Below, piece after piece: positions 1 through 8,683 of a stretch of DNA of 12,081 nucleotides (position 1 is the stretch's first letter; each line of letters opens with the position of its first letter). Source of the DNA: Candidatus Altimarinota bacterium (GTDB lineage: Bacteria; Patescibacteriota; Gracilibacteria; Absconditabacterales; Absconditicoccaceae); contig WFMP01000046.1 in the NCBI GenBank assembly GCA_015489035.1, positions 1 through 12,081 of the forward strand, written 5' to 3'. Made by a program: the position numbers and the translations under genes. The notes below the pieces were generated by a model that had not been told where the DNA came from, ran no database searches, and saw only the letters and a program-made list of their open reading frames with translations.

Positions 1-425
1 TTTCACATACTTTTGTAAAAATTTGGAATAAAATGGATGGATTTGACCAAGAGAAATGAAATTTTGTTTCTTGGTGTTGGGTGATTTTAAGAAATACCAC
101 AAAAGATTATTTTAAAAAAAGGAAAGATTTTTGATTTTCAGATTTTGAGTATGTAAATGAAGACAATGAGAAAACTACTATCGAAGAAAAAATACCAGAC
201 GATGAGGATATGTTGGAAGACTTGAATACTGATTTTCAGGTTGAGAATATTCAAAAAGCAATGCAAGATTTAAAACCTATAGATAGAGAAATTTTGTATC
301 TTAGATTTACAGAACAGAAAAGTTTGAATGAAATTTCACAAATTACCTGACTTTCTTCTTCTAATGTGAGGGTTAAATTACATAGAAATTTAAACAAATT
401 AAAAGACAATTTAAAAAATACTTAA
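1..425 (+). CDS. ECF-type RNA polymerase sigma factor, 5' end missing
   Basis: Directs RNA polymerase to a special set of promoters. The window opens inside the gene; the reading frame starts at base 3 and ends at TAA 423-425, leaving about 140 residues. The first part (TFVKIWNK, then NFVSWCWVILRN and the basic KDYFKKRKD) matches the end of sigma region 2, which melts and reads the -10 element. An acidic linker follows (EEKIPDDEDMLEDL), then region 4: LKPIDREILYLRF, followed by the helix-turn-helix LNEISQITGLSSSNVRVKLH that would bind the -35 element. Three glycines are TGA, one inside the helix-turn-helix turn (ITG), which supports the recoded reading. The next gene is a FecR-like anti-sigma factor, the usual partner. 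The family assignment is secure; the regulon is unknown. Confidence 0.9.
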
Positions 426-428
426 AAG

Positions 429-458
429 TGTAACATTTTAGCTAAATGTATCGTAGTA
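429..458 (+). promoter_or_regulatory. Putative promoter/control element before the anti-sigma gene
   Basis: The gap between the sigma and anti-sigma genes holds TGTAAC (429-434), then 12 bases TGTATCGTAGTA (447-458). The same 12 bases, with one change, recur at 1787-1798 before the next transcription unit. TGTAAC followed after 17 bases by CGTAGT looks like the two-part layout of ECF promoters, so auto-control by the upstream sigma factor is plausible. This is inference from two copies only. Confidence 0.4.
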
Positions 459-504
459 GTAAGTAATGTAAACAAATTATTTTTATTATCTATATTTTTT
501 AAGG

Positions 505-1731
505 ATGAAATTGGAGGAGTATTTTAAACAACAAAGACATAAAATGCCAGAGCAAGATAAGTTGCTCGTTTTTGATAATATTAGAACAGAAATTTCCCAA
601 CAAAGTATTTTTACAAAGATTTCTTTTTATTCAAAAGTTTGAGTTTATACTGTTTTCTTGTTATTTATATTTTTTGGACTTTTTGTGAATAATAAACAGA
701 TTTCAAATAACTTAAAAGTTGAAAACACTGCTAATGTTGTAAATGCAGATTATATTTGAAAAGTTGTGAGATATAATTGAAATTATAAAATTTTGGATAA
801 TTGAACTGAAATAGAAACTTGAATTTTAAGTAAATGAAGTATATTGATTTTAAATAATGGTACAAATATCACTTTATGAATAAATAAATGAATTAAGTTG
901 CACTTACTTTGACCTGCAAAAATTCAATTTACTTCATACAAAAATGATCAAAATAAAATTATATATGTTGTAAATATGCTTGACGGAAATTATTTAACAG
1001 TAAAATCTAACTCTGAGAAAGATAAAATAATTATTAAATCGAGTTATTTTAATATTGAATCAAATGATAAAATTATAGATTTGAAATATACAAAAAAATG
1101 ATGAGCTAGTATTATAGAAAATAATGGATGAAATATTATAATTAGGAAAAAAGATAGAATTATTCCTTTAAAAAATAATGAGCAATTGGTTATTCTGTGA
1201 AAAGATAGTTTGGATTATATAAAAAATATATTTACTAGCAAATATAAGCAATATCAAATTGATAATAATTGAAATTTAAGGACTGTGATAAGTTCAAATA
1301 AAATTAAAGCATTATGAAATATTCTTGATAAAAAAATGGTTATCATAGCTGTATGAAAGTATGTTTTGTGAAAATTAAATCATAATGATACTTGGATCAA
1401 TTACGGGAAGAAAAATACTGTTCAAATTTTGATAAATGTTTATCATATATTTAATTTGAAGATACCTAGTTTATTAAAATCTACAATTGATAAACCTTTA
1501 ACTTTGACCTTGTCTGATGAGGAATTATTAGTTGATAGTTTAATTCAAAAAATCAATGCTAAATATATTATACCAGCTGAATATACAAATAGATTAAAAG
1601 TTGTTTTAGCATATTTGGTCATTTTAGATAAAATGAAGATAAAACCTTGAGTAGAATTTCATAATTTGTCTGACCTAGTAAATTACTTACAATTAGATTA
1701 TAGATATAAAAAGATGTTATTGACATTTTAA
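505..1731 (+). CDS. Membrane-anchored FecR-like anti-sigma factor
   Basis: A 408-residue protein, probably holding the neighbouring sigma factor inactive at the membrane. The first 45 residues are polar and would face the cytoplasm; residues about 46-62 (VGVYTVFLLFIFFGLFV) form one membrane helix. Residues about 78-200 look like a FecR-type beta domain (GILSKGSILILNNGTNITL, then LLGPAKIQF), normally exported and used to sense a signal. The last 200 residues are not recognised and end in a helical part (LRLKVVLAYLVILDKM-like). About 18 of 23 glycines are TGA. The start ATG at 505 directly follows AAGG; the gene lies 79 bases after the sigma gene and is followed by a terminator. Order and architecture make the anti-sigma role likely; the signal sensed is unknown. 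Confidence 0.75.
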
Positions 1732-1733
1732 TT

Positions 1734-1762
1734 AACTAGCCTTAGTTTAGGTTAGTTTTTTT
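1734..1762 (+). terminator. Intrinsic terminator after the anti-sigma gene
   Basis: AACTAGCCT (1734-1742) pairs with AGGTTAGTT (1749-1757), with one G-T pair, around a six-base loop, and a run of T follows. It begins two bases after the anti-sigma stop codon and separates this unit from the membrane-protein pair. Confidence 0.8.
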
Positions 1763-1766
1763 ATAA

Positions 1767-1798
1767 TTGAAATAGTTTTCTAATTTTGTATAGTAGTA
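1767..1798 (+). promoter_or_regulatory. Putative promoter of the membrane protein / solute-binding pair
   Basis: TTGAAA (1767-1772), a 16-base spacer and TATAGT (1789-1794) read as a housekeeping-type promoter. It overlaps TGTATAGTAGTA (1787-1798), the near-copy of the element at 447-458. It sits about 30 bases before the start of the next gene and just after a terminator, where a promoter is expected. Whether the housekeeping or the ECF sigma factor uses it cannot be decided from sequence. Confidence 0.45.
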
Positions 1799-1828
1799 AA
1801 ATATAATTTATATAGAAATATACAAAAA

Positions 1829-2767
1829 ATGAAAAAAATATTATTGATATTATCTATTTTCTTATGATGATTTACTTTTTTTTGAACCAATTTAACATTT
1901 GCTGTAAATAATTATAATGATACATTAAATAATATTTGATGAGATAATTGAAAAGCTTGAGAAATATCTGCAACTTTAGGTGGCGATAATATAGGTTGAA
2001 ATAGTATAGAATGACTTATAATAAATATTGCTAGAAGGATTATTATGCCAATAGTAATAGTGATATGACTTTTGATGGCATTCTTATGATTTTATAAACT
2101 GATATTTTCAGATAAAGAAGATGAGAGGAAAAAATGAATAAATTTCGCTATATGGTGAACTATTTGAGTTGTGCTTATGAGTTCTACATATTTTATTATA
2201 GATACCTTAGTAGGGATGAATTGAACTTCTTGAATTATATGACAGAACAATAATTTTGATCCTGCTTCTGTTGCAAACAATTTGTATACTTTAATATTTA
2301 GAAAATTTTTCATATTGGCCATGTATTTTGTCATTTGAATATTATTTATAATGTTATTGATAAATATTATAAAATTAATATGATCTTGAGACAAAGAAGA
2401 TATGGCCAAACATTCAAAAACTATAATTATTTGGAATACTTTATGAATTATAGTGATTATTTTTGCTCAAAATATTATAAATATGTTTTATTCAAGAATT
2501 TATGATTGAGCCAATAGTTTGTGACAGCAGCAAGCAATACTTGAAAGTAAAAATATATGATGGCTATACACCGTGTTAAATTATTTTTTATGATTTTTAT
2601 GATTTATTATCACAGTATTTATAATCTATCAGGCATATTTGTTATTAACAAAACCAGATGATGATGCTACTTATAAGAATTTAAAGAAGTATTTCGTTTA
2701 TATTATTTTATGAGTTTTACTTATAGGTTGAGTTTATATCATAGCAAATTTCTTTATAATACAATAA
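1829..2767 (+). CDS. Polytopic membrane protein of three pilin-like helical hairpins
   Basis: A 312-residue protein with an apparent signal peptide (residues 1-25, ending LTFA), a Gly/Asn-rich segment (26-60) and six hydrophobic helices. The helices form three similar hairpins at about 70-127, 153-222 and 246-312. In each, a long hydrophobic helix is followed by a charged turn (SDKEDERKKG, SGDKEDMAKHSK, TKPDDDATYKNLKK) and a second helix (IWGTIGVVLMSSTYFIIDTL, IWNTLGIIVIIFAQNIINMF, YIILGVLLIGGVYIIANFF). That layout resembles the VirB2/TrbC-like or T4SS_pilin hairpin common in CPR genomes, here apparently triplicated. About 28 glycines are TGA, several as pairs. The solute-binding gene follows after 23 bases and is probably co-transcribed. 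The function is not known; a surface or secretion role is inference only. Confidence 0.7.
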
Positions 2768-2790
2768 TTTTATATAATTTAATAATTTAG

Positions 2791-4722
2791 ATGCATATTA
2801 CAAAAAAAGATATTAAAAAATATATACTATTTTCTTTGATTTTCCTTTGGCTAATTATTTTTTTCCATTTATGATATTTATATTTACAAAAATCTAATAA
2901 GCGAGAGGCTATCAAATGATGAGTTCTTCTGGAATGAATTGTTTGAAATGCTGTAAATCCTCTACCGTATTTATGAAATTGATATTATTCTAGATATGTT
3001 CAGAGTTTACTTTACAAATGATGTTTAGATGGTGATTGAAAACCTGATCTATGTAATGTAGAGACCTCTGATCATAAGATTTATACTGTAACATTGAGAT
3101 GAACGCATTATTGGAGTTCTTGAAAAAAAATAACAATTAATGATATATATTTTACATATAATGATATTATAAAAAATAATAGCTTAAATTTAAATTATCC
3201 AATTGTTAATGACTTAAAAAGTGTTACTAAAGATTGAAATACTGTAAAAGTAATTTTTAATCAGGCAAGTATAAATAATAATTCTTTTTTTCAAAACTAT
3301 ATACTTCCTGAATATGTGTTAAAAGATGTAAGTAAGAATTTTTATATATCAGATTATTCTCAAAAAGATATAAATTCAACTTGTGTTTCTTTAGATTTAA
3401 AATCAAATTTCAAGACTAATTTAATATTAGATTATTCTAAGTGTCCGAATTATTATATTAATAAATATCAATTTAATTTTTATAAAAATTTAAAGCAATT
3501 ATCTAAATTTTGAACATGAGAAACAAGTATAGATATTTATAATTGATATTCTAATATAGATAAAAACAAATATTCGAAACATAGTATAAATTTGAAAATT
3601 AGATATGCCATGTTTTGGAATACAAAGAAACAAACAGATGAATGAATAAAAACATATTTATCGAAGCAGATATTAGAAAATTTAAAAAAGAATTTAACTT
3701 TACAAGAAAAAATTAATTTTATTTGATATTGATTATTTTATTTACCCAAGATAGATGGTAGTACAGATACATGATTTAAATCAAAATTGTGAGAGAATTC
3801 TTTAAATAAGCAAAAAAGTGAATTTAGGAAAAAAATTTACAGTATAAAAAATAACATTTATCCATATGATCAATGAAAAAATAATATAGCTTATGTGGCA
3901 CATTTTGATAAATATTTGATATTAAAATGAAATCTTACTACATGATGATATAGTAAAATATGAGTTTCTTATAATTCATGAAATGAATATATATTAAGGA
4001 CTTATAATTGAACAAATAAATTTAAATATGTTATGAGTGAAAAATTTTGAAATATACAAAGATGAGAAAATAAATATAAAATATATGGATATAAAAATAA
4101 TAAACAAATATTGTTGGATACTATAGTTTTGTATTATAAATCTATTATTTATCCTAAATTTAAAATAACTTATCCTAAGTTTACCTTACTTTATTTAAAT
4201 AAATGACTTATATCTACTATTTGAGATTCAGTATATAATACTTTGGTTAAAATATATCCTTGACAAATAATAGTTAAAAAAGTTTGAAAACAAAAATATA
4301 ATAATATTTTATCCTCGTGAAAATATGATCTAGTCATTAGTAGTGTATCTTTTAATTGAAAAGATATTTCATATATATTTAAGACAAATAAACCTAGAGA
4401 TAATCCATCATTATTTAAAAATTATAACTTTGCTTCTCTTATAAATCAGGATTTTTTAGCACTTATGAGTTTAAAAAAGAAAATCTTTCCAGAGTTGGAC
4501 AAGATCTACCAAGCAAATATTCCTGTAGTATTTATATGAAATGAAAAAATTAATTTGTATGTAAATAAAAAATATAATATTCCTAATTTAGATTATAGTA
4601 GTTTTAAAAATAGGAAAAAAATGTTAAAATCTATTGTTCTAACAAAAATTAAAAAAGCTAATTTAAATAAAGTTTCATTTCATTGATTTATAAACTTTTT
4701 AGAGTGATTAGTAAGGAAGTAA
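2791..4722 (+). CDS. Membrane-anchored extracellular solute-binding protein, family 5 (OppA/DppA-like)
   Basis: A 643-residue protein that should capture a ligand, perhaps peptides, outside the membrane. Residues about 12-33 (ILFSLIFLWLIIFFHLGYL) form one anchor helix with a lysine-rich inner side; no lipobox cysteine is present, unlike classical lipoprotein members. Family signs follow: GGVLLEGIVGNAVNPLPYL (43-61), YVQSLLYKGCL (69-79), then YTVTLRGTHYWSSGKKITIN (98-117) with DIYFTYNDI, matching the family's strand and W-x-x-G-x-x-hydrophobic-T-x-x-D-V motif. Length is slightly above the usual 500-600. No ABC permease or ATPase gene lies beside it, so it may serve a transporter encoded elsewhere or act as a sensor. 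It carries one CGA codon (residue 38). Stop TAA, then a terminator. Confidence 0.8.
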
Positions 4723-4749
4723 ATAAAAATTATTAAACTAAAAAAATAG

Positions 4750-4773
4750 CAGGAATTTAGTTTCCTGTTTTTT
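4750..4773 (+). terminator. Intrinsic terminator between convergent genes, possibly bidirectional
   Basis: CAGGAA (4750-4755) pairs perfectly with TTCCTG (4762-4767) around a six-base loop, followed by six T. An A-run lies upstream (4740-4746), so on the minus strand the hairpin is followed, after CTA, by a T-run and could also end the leftward gene that stops at 4796. The gene-free gap here (4723-4795) holds nothing else I can see. Confidence 0.75.
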
Positions 4774-4795
4774 AAATTTTACATTTTTTATGTCC

Positions 4796-5641
4796 TTAGA
4801 AATCGATACTAACTCATTTTATCTCTGTTATCTTAAAATCATTTAAACCTATTCTTAAATCATTATTTAGTTGTTTTTGTAGTAATTCTAATTTTGTATT
4901 AAACAATGGTTCTAATTTTTCTTCTGTTTGAAAAAAACTTTTTATTCAAGGAAGTAAAATAGCTTCTCACAATATTCCTAGTAAATCAACATCTTGTATG
5001 TTCCACATAAAATCTTGTTTTTTTGTGTAAGTTAATTTGTTATAAATTTTGTTTTGTATCAAAATATCTTCAATATGGAATATAATATCTTGAAATTCTA
5101 CTAATGAATTGTCAAATGGAAACTTTATTAAAATACTTCACAAATAAATATTTTCTCATTCTTCTACTATATTCCAATCTCAGTAAATTATAGATAATGC
5201 CAACAAAAGACTAATGGCTTGATCAAGGTTTGCAGTGCTAATTTCTTGTTTTATAGTTTCTATGTCTTTATAATTTCAATGGATTTCTAAATATTTTCTG
5301 TATTTTAGTTCTAATCAAAAATCTTTAAATAATTGTTCATATAATTCTAGTTCATCTAGTCATCCTTCTTTGATATGAGCATTTTTTAGATTTCTTTGGT
5401 AGTAAGATAATCAGCTAATAAAAAAATCTTTATCAAAATTAAAATTTATGTTTTGTCTTTCTGTAACAAGTCACATTCAATTTTGTAAATTATTTATATT
5501 TAATTTTTTAAACTTTCTTTTATGAAAAACTAAATATTCATTGTTTTCTATTTTTAGGTTGTATGAAGCTCATAAATCTAGTTGAAATATTTTATTATCA
5601 TCAGTATTTCAAATTTTGTAAAATCAGTATTTATCAAACAT
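4796..5641 (-). CDS. Hypothetical protein, 281 aa
   Basis: An open frame from ATG at 5641 to TAA at 4796-4798, with TGA at many glycines. No signal peptide or membrane helix is visible. The protein is rich in Asn, Lys, Ile and Leu, with a basic segment near residues 38-52 (VFHKRKFKKLNINN) and a hydrophobic stretch LDQAISLLLALSIIYGDWNI followed by YLGSILIKFPF. That second part faintly recalls the core helix and strand of LAGLIDADG-type folds, but no catalytic signature is present, so I make no functional call. No good Shine-Dalgarno sequence precedes the start (AAGAAATTT). It lies downstream of the small-protein gene and its terminator, so it may depend on read-through of that terminator. The convergent gene pair at its 3' end shares a terminator. 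Confidence 0.7.
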
Positions 5642-5657
5642 AAATTTCTTATAAATA

Positions 5658-5921
5658 TTAAATGGTTTCAGATATCTTAACTTTTTTATAAAAAAACTCC
5701 AGAGGAAACACACTCCGGAGAAACTTTCACCATATTTTTACTGGCCTACCAAAAGTTTTTTCTAAAAACTCTCTTAGTTTATCTTCTTTAGGTTCTACTG
5801 AACCAACTTTTTCATTTCCAAAGAATTTGTTTTTGTAGATAACCCATTTGGTATCAAAGATACCTTCTTTTTCCACAAATCCTTTTACTCCATTTGGAGC
5901 TTCGAATTTTCTAATAGCCAT
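5658..5921 (-). CDS. Small, probably strongly expressed protein: 64-residue core, 87 aa if the TGA is read as glycine
   Basis: The core (bases 5730-5921) is a compact, charged, soluble 64-residue protein starting MAIRKFEAPNGVKGFVEK and ending GRPVKIW; I do not recognise it. Expression signals are strong: a near-consensus promoter (5956-5983), AAGGAG six bases before the ATG, and a terminator directly after. All six glycines of the core are GGA or GGT, none TGA, although elsewhere in the window TGA is the main glycine codon (about 14 of 18 in elongation factor P). A TGA at 5727-5729 then follows, six bases before the terminator hairpin. Under the recoded reading translation continues as G-KFLRSVFPLEFFYKKVKISETI through the hairpin to TAA at 5658-5660. 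The true C-terminus is therefore uncertain. The next gene starts 16 bases later. Confidence 0.7.
5690..5720 (-). terminator. Strong intrinsic terminator of the small-protein gene
   Basis: On the minus strand CTCCGGAG (5720-5713) pairs with CTCTGGAG (5704-5697), eight pairs with one G-T, around an eight-base loop, followed by seven T (5696-5690). It is the most GC-rich hairpin seen in the window. It lies inside the frame if the preceding TGA is decoded as glycine. Confidence 0.85.
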
Positions 5922-5927
5922 GATTTT

Positions 5928-5933
5928 CTCCTT
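5928..5933 (-). promoter_or_regulatory. Canonical Shine-Dalgarno sequence of the small-protein gene
   Basis: AAGGAG on the minus strand, six bases before ATG at 5921. It fixes that start. Other genes in the window have no such site or only AAGG touching the start codon, so this marks the gene as unusually well translated. Confidence 0.8.
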
Positions 5934-5955
5934 ATTTCTTTTGGTAGATATTCAG

Positions 5956-5983
5956 AATATATCTAATATTTTTTATAAGTCAA
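5956..5983 (-). promoter_or_regulatory. Promoter of the small-protein gene
   Basis: On the minus strand TTGACT (5983-5978), a 16-base A/T-rich spacer and TATATT (5961-5956) give five of six matches at both boxes. The start codon lies about 35 bases downstream. The remaining gap up to the next gene's stop at 6040 holds no terminator I can identify. Confidence 0.65.
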
Positions 5984-6039
5984 TGGCTAAATGTTTTCCT
6001 GTGGATAGTTCTTAATTTAAAGTCCAGACTTATTCTACT

Positions 6040-7368
6040 TTACTTTCCTTTAAACAAAGTTCTAAAAACTCATAAAATTACAATTATATCCATCCAAATA
6101 GACCAATTTTGAAACCGATAAAGGTCTAATCTAGCTTCTTCTTCAAAAGGTAAATCTCTTCCAAATACTTGAGCATATCCTGTAATTCCAGGTTTTATAG
6201 CCAGAAGTCTTTTTTGCCATTTTTGGTATTTATTTATTTCTTCTTGCAAATGAGGTCTTGGTCAAGCTATAGACATTGTTCACAAAAGAACATTGAAAAA
6301 TTGAGGTATTTCATCTAAAGAAGTTTTTCTTAATATTTTTCACCATGGTTTTACTCTTGGGTCATTTTTTATTTTGAATAATACATCATCTCTTTCATTT
6401 TTTTCTACTAATTCTTGTTTTAAATTATCAGCATTTTTTACCATAGTTCTAAATTTATAGATTTTAATTTCTTTTCATCCTTGTCAAATTCTTTTAGATA
6501 CATAGAAAATATTTCATTTATCGTGAAAATATATTCGTAAGGCTATGATAATATATAACCATCAAAAACATATTATAAAACATAAAGAAAAAATAATATC
6601 AAATATTCTTTTTGATACTTTCCATCGTCATTCCAATGGTGAAGGCTTATATCTCCAAGTTATTAAGGATCAGATTCTTTCAGAATGATAAAGTATATCT
6701 TCAAGGAAATTTACATCAGGTATATGAAAAACTTCAATTTGTCAAAGTCTTGCCATATCCATTATATCTTCTACTTTTCAAGTATTTATATTTCAGACTA
6801 AAAATATTATATCAAATTTATTTATTTCATCTAATTTATAAAATTCTTTAAGTTGATATATATTATAATTATCAAATTTCTTTTTAATTTTTTGAAAATA
6901 TTTTGTTTTATAAACTCATATTTTATATGGATTCCTTTTTTCTAATTTAGAATTTATGATATTAAAGATAAAATCAACAATTAATAATCACATAAATGAT
7001 CAAATTCATCACCAGATTAAGATAAGTCTTGAAATACCATCCAGAAATAAAGATCAATTTCAAAAATAAGCAATAAAGGTAATACTTACAAACCAAAAAA
7101 TAAATACTTTTATAAATTTGTTGTAATAATTATGAATAGGTCATTTAATCTTATAAAGACTTTTTATAAATCATATTAATGGAAATAGTAAAGCAGAAAT
7201 TAGTACAAATATTATAGTTTCTTGAAAATTTATGTAAGGAATTTTTAGATGAACAAAAGGAATTCCATCAGTTATAATTCTTAAATTGTATGATAACAAA
7301 AAAACTATTACAATAGTAATCAAATGCCATATGGGTCTTGAAAGTCTAAGTAATAGTAAATATTTCAT
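6040..7368 (-). CDS. Polyprenyl-phosphate sugar-1-phosphate transferase (WbaP/WcaJ-like)
   Basis: A 442-residue integral membrane enzyme that should move a sugar-1-phosphate from a nucleotide sugar to the lipid carrier undecaprenyl phosphate, the first step of surface polysaccharide or glycan assembly. About four N-terminal membrane helices (15-30, 50-68, 85-102, 115-138) are followed by a soluble nucleotide-binding-like region (about 150-235). The catalytic domain starts at KRIFDIIFSL (253-262), with a re-entrant hydrophobic helix, then FYVSKRIGQGG, IKIYKFRTM, RVKPWGKILRKTSLDEIPQ, MSIAGPRPHL and KPGITGYAQVFGR, all family hallmarks including the catalytic Asp-Glu pair (352-353). The end LDLY-x-FQNWSIWMDI also fits. 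Three codons are CGA or CGG (residues 248, 278, 418), the last at a site that is aromatic in the family. It is the last gene of the leftward run, 21 bases after the preceding gene. Confidence 0.93.
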
Positions 7369-7389
7369 TATTTTTTATAATTTTTAAAC

Positions 7390-7878
7390 TTAATTTTTAT
7401 TATGAACTTGTTTTGTTTTTCATTTTCTATTATTTTCTAAATCCTCGAAATAAGATATTACTAATCTTTCTTTTTTTTCAGACTTTGTTTTAAGTTCTCG
7501 TTGAAAATTTTTGAAACTTATTTGTAAATATTTTCATTGAATTTCTACACTTGCATTAGCATTCGTAATTTCTTTTCATCTATAGTATTGTAAAAATGTT
7601 GATTCTCATATAATAGAATCGTTTGGTAATTCAATAATAGACTCTTTTCAATTTTTAGTTAATTTAAGTTTACTTCATTTTTCTGCAATATATAGAACAT
7701 CATTACTTTCTCATTGTTTTGTGATTTGTTCAAACTCAGTACTTTCTTTCTGTTCAAACCTTATTTTTTTAATAATGTCTTCTAATATATCTTTTTGTAA
7801 AATATTTGAAAGTTCAGTATTTGTTGTTTTATCTTTTTCACTACTAGGTTTATAAATGCATAGTTTTTCTTTTGACAT
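7390..7878 (-). CDS. Cyclic-nucleotide-binding-domain-like protein, no DNA-binding domain
   Basis: A 162-residue soluble protein. Residues about 48-125 read as a cNMP-binding (Crp-type) beta roll: FEQITKQGESNDVLYIAEKG, LKLTKNGKESIIELPNDSII, then GEST with a following arginine at 100 (FLQYYRG) and VEIQGKYLQISFKNF. The G-E...R pattern resembles the phosphate-binding cassette, but the cassette is divergent, so ligand binding is uncertain. No helix-turn-helix follows; the C-terminus is short and basic, so it is not a Crp-like transcription factor. I chose ATG 7878, 22 bases after the upstream stop, because the earlier in-frame ATG at 7932 would overlap the TPR gene by about 30 bases and adds residues unlike a domain. 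It could be a small regulatory subunit acting with its operon neighbours; that is inference. Confidence 0.65.
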
Positions 7879-7900
7879 AATAATATGTTTATAAATTAAA

Positions 7901-8683
7901 TTAATGTTGTAATTTTTCTTTAGCTTTTTCATAGTTTGGGTCTATATCCAATATATTTAACCAACAGGCCCTAGCTTTTTGTATTTCTCATATTTCTTCA
8001 TATAAACTAGCTAAAGCATCAAGATAAATACTATTGTTTGGTTTTATTTCCAATACTTTTTGTATAGCTTGTATAGCTTGTTCTAATTCTCATTTGTTAT
8101 ACAAAATATCAGCATAAGTAACATAATATTTAAAATTATTTGGATTTATACTTATAGTTTTTTGTATTAATATACTTGCTGTGTCTATTTCTCCAAGTTC
8201 CAAATATAATTTACTTAAATTCCATATAGCATTATCATTTTGCATATCTATTTGAATAAGTTTTTTGAGTAGTGAAAATGCTTTTTTATCTTTTCATAAG
8301 TTAATATATAAATTCGATAACATTTCCATAAATTTTACATTATTTTCATCATAAGAAAGAGCTTCTATAAGTTTTTGTTCCAAAGTATTTATATCTCATT
8401 TTTGTCTTGCAAATTCTATTTCTAATGTTATTTTTTTAATTTTATCTTTTATCCTGTTATTATCTTTGACTTTTTCTATATTTGTCTCATTCTTAACTTT
8501 TGTATTATTTTCTAGTACTTGTTTTTTAAGCTTATTTAACGAGAAAATTTTATGATACTGAACTTTGATTCGATTAAAAATCCAAATAAACGGTAAAAAG
8601 ACATAATATATAAGATTATAAAATAATAATATTATAATTAATGCAGTGATAAGTCAAAATAAGTATATTTCATAAGTTAACAT
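7901..8683 (-). CDS. Membrane-anchored TPR-repeat protein
   Basis: A 260-residue protein with a strong N-terminal membrane segment (residues about 8-36, LITALIIILLFYNLIYYVF) and a basic linker (38-85). Tetratricopeptide repeats then cover about 88-260: units are seen around ALSYDENNVKFMEMLSNLYI, LIQIDMQNDNAIWNLSKLYL, TISINPNNFKYYVTYADILY, VLEIKPNNSIYLDALASLYE and ILDIDPNYEKAKEKL, with the usual spacing of 34 and the typical P-N-N turn. Such repeats bind other proteins, so it is probably a membrane-tethered scaffold facing the cytoplasm. Its ATG overlaps the last seven bases of the PSP1 gene, which implies translational coupling. It carries one CGA codon (residue 38). Confidence 0.85.

Noticed and set aside
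2092..2409. Minus-strand open frame of 105 residues
   Set aside because: It is antisense to the hairpin membrane protein, which has a signal peptide, repeated helices and TGA at glycines.
6010..6035. AAGTC/GACTT palindrome as a terminator of the eight-gene run
   Set aside because: The stem is five pairs with a two-base loop and no T-run follows.
6612..6851. Plus-strand open frame of 79 residues
   Set aside because: It lies wholly within the sugar transferase gene on the other strand, whose motifs are clear.
7711..7932. Earlier start at 7932 for the cyclic-nucleotide-like gene
   Set aside because: It would overlap the end of the TPR gene by about 30 bases, and its added lysine-rich residues are the TPR 3' end read in another frame.
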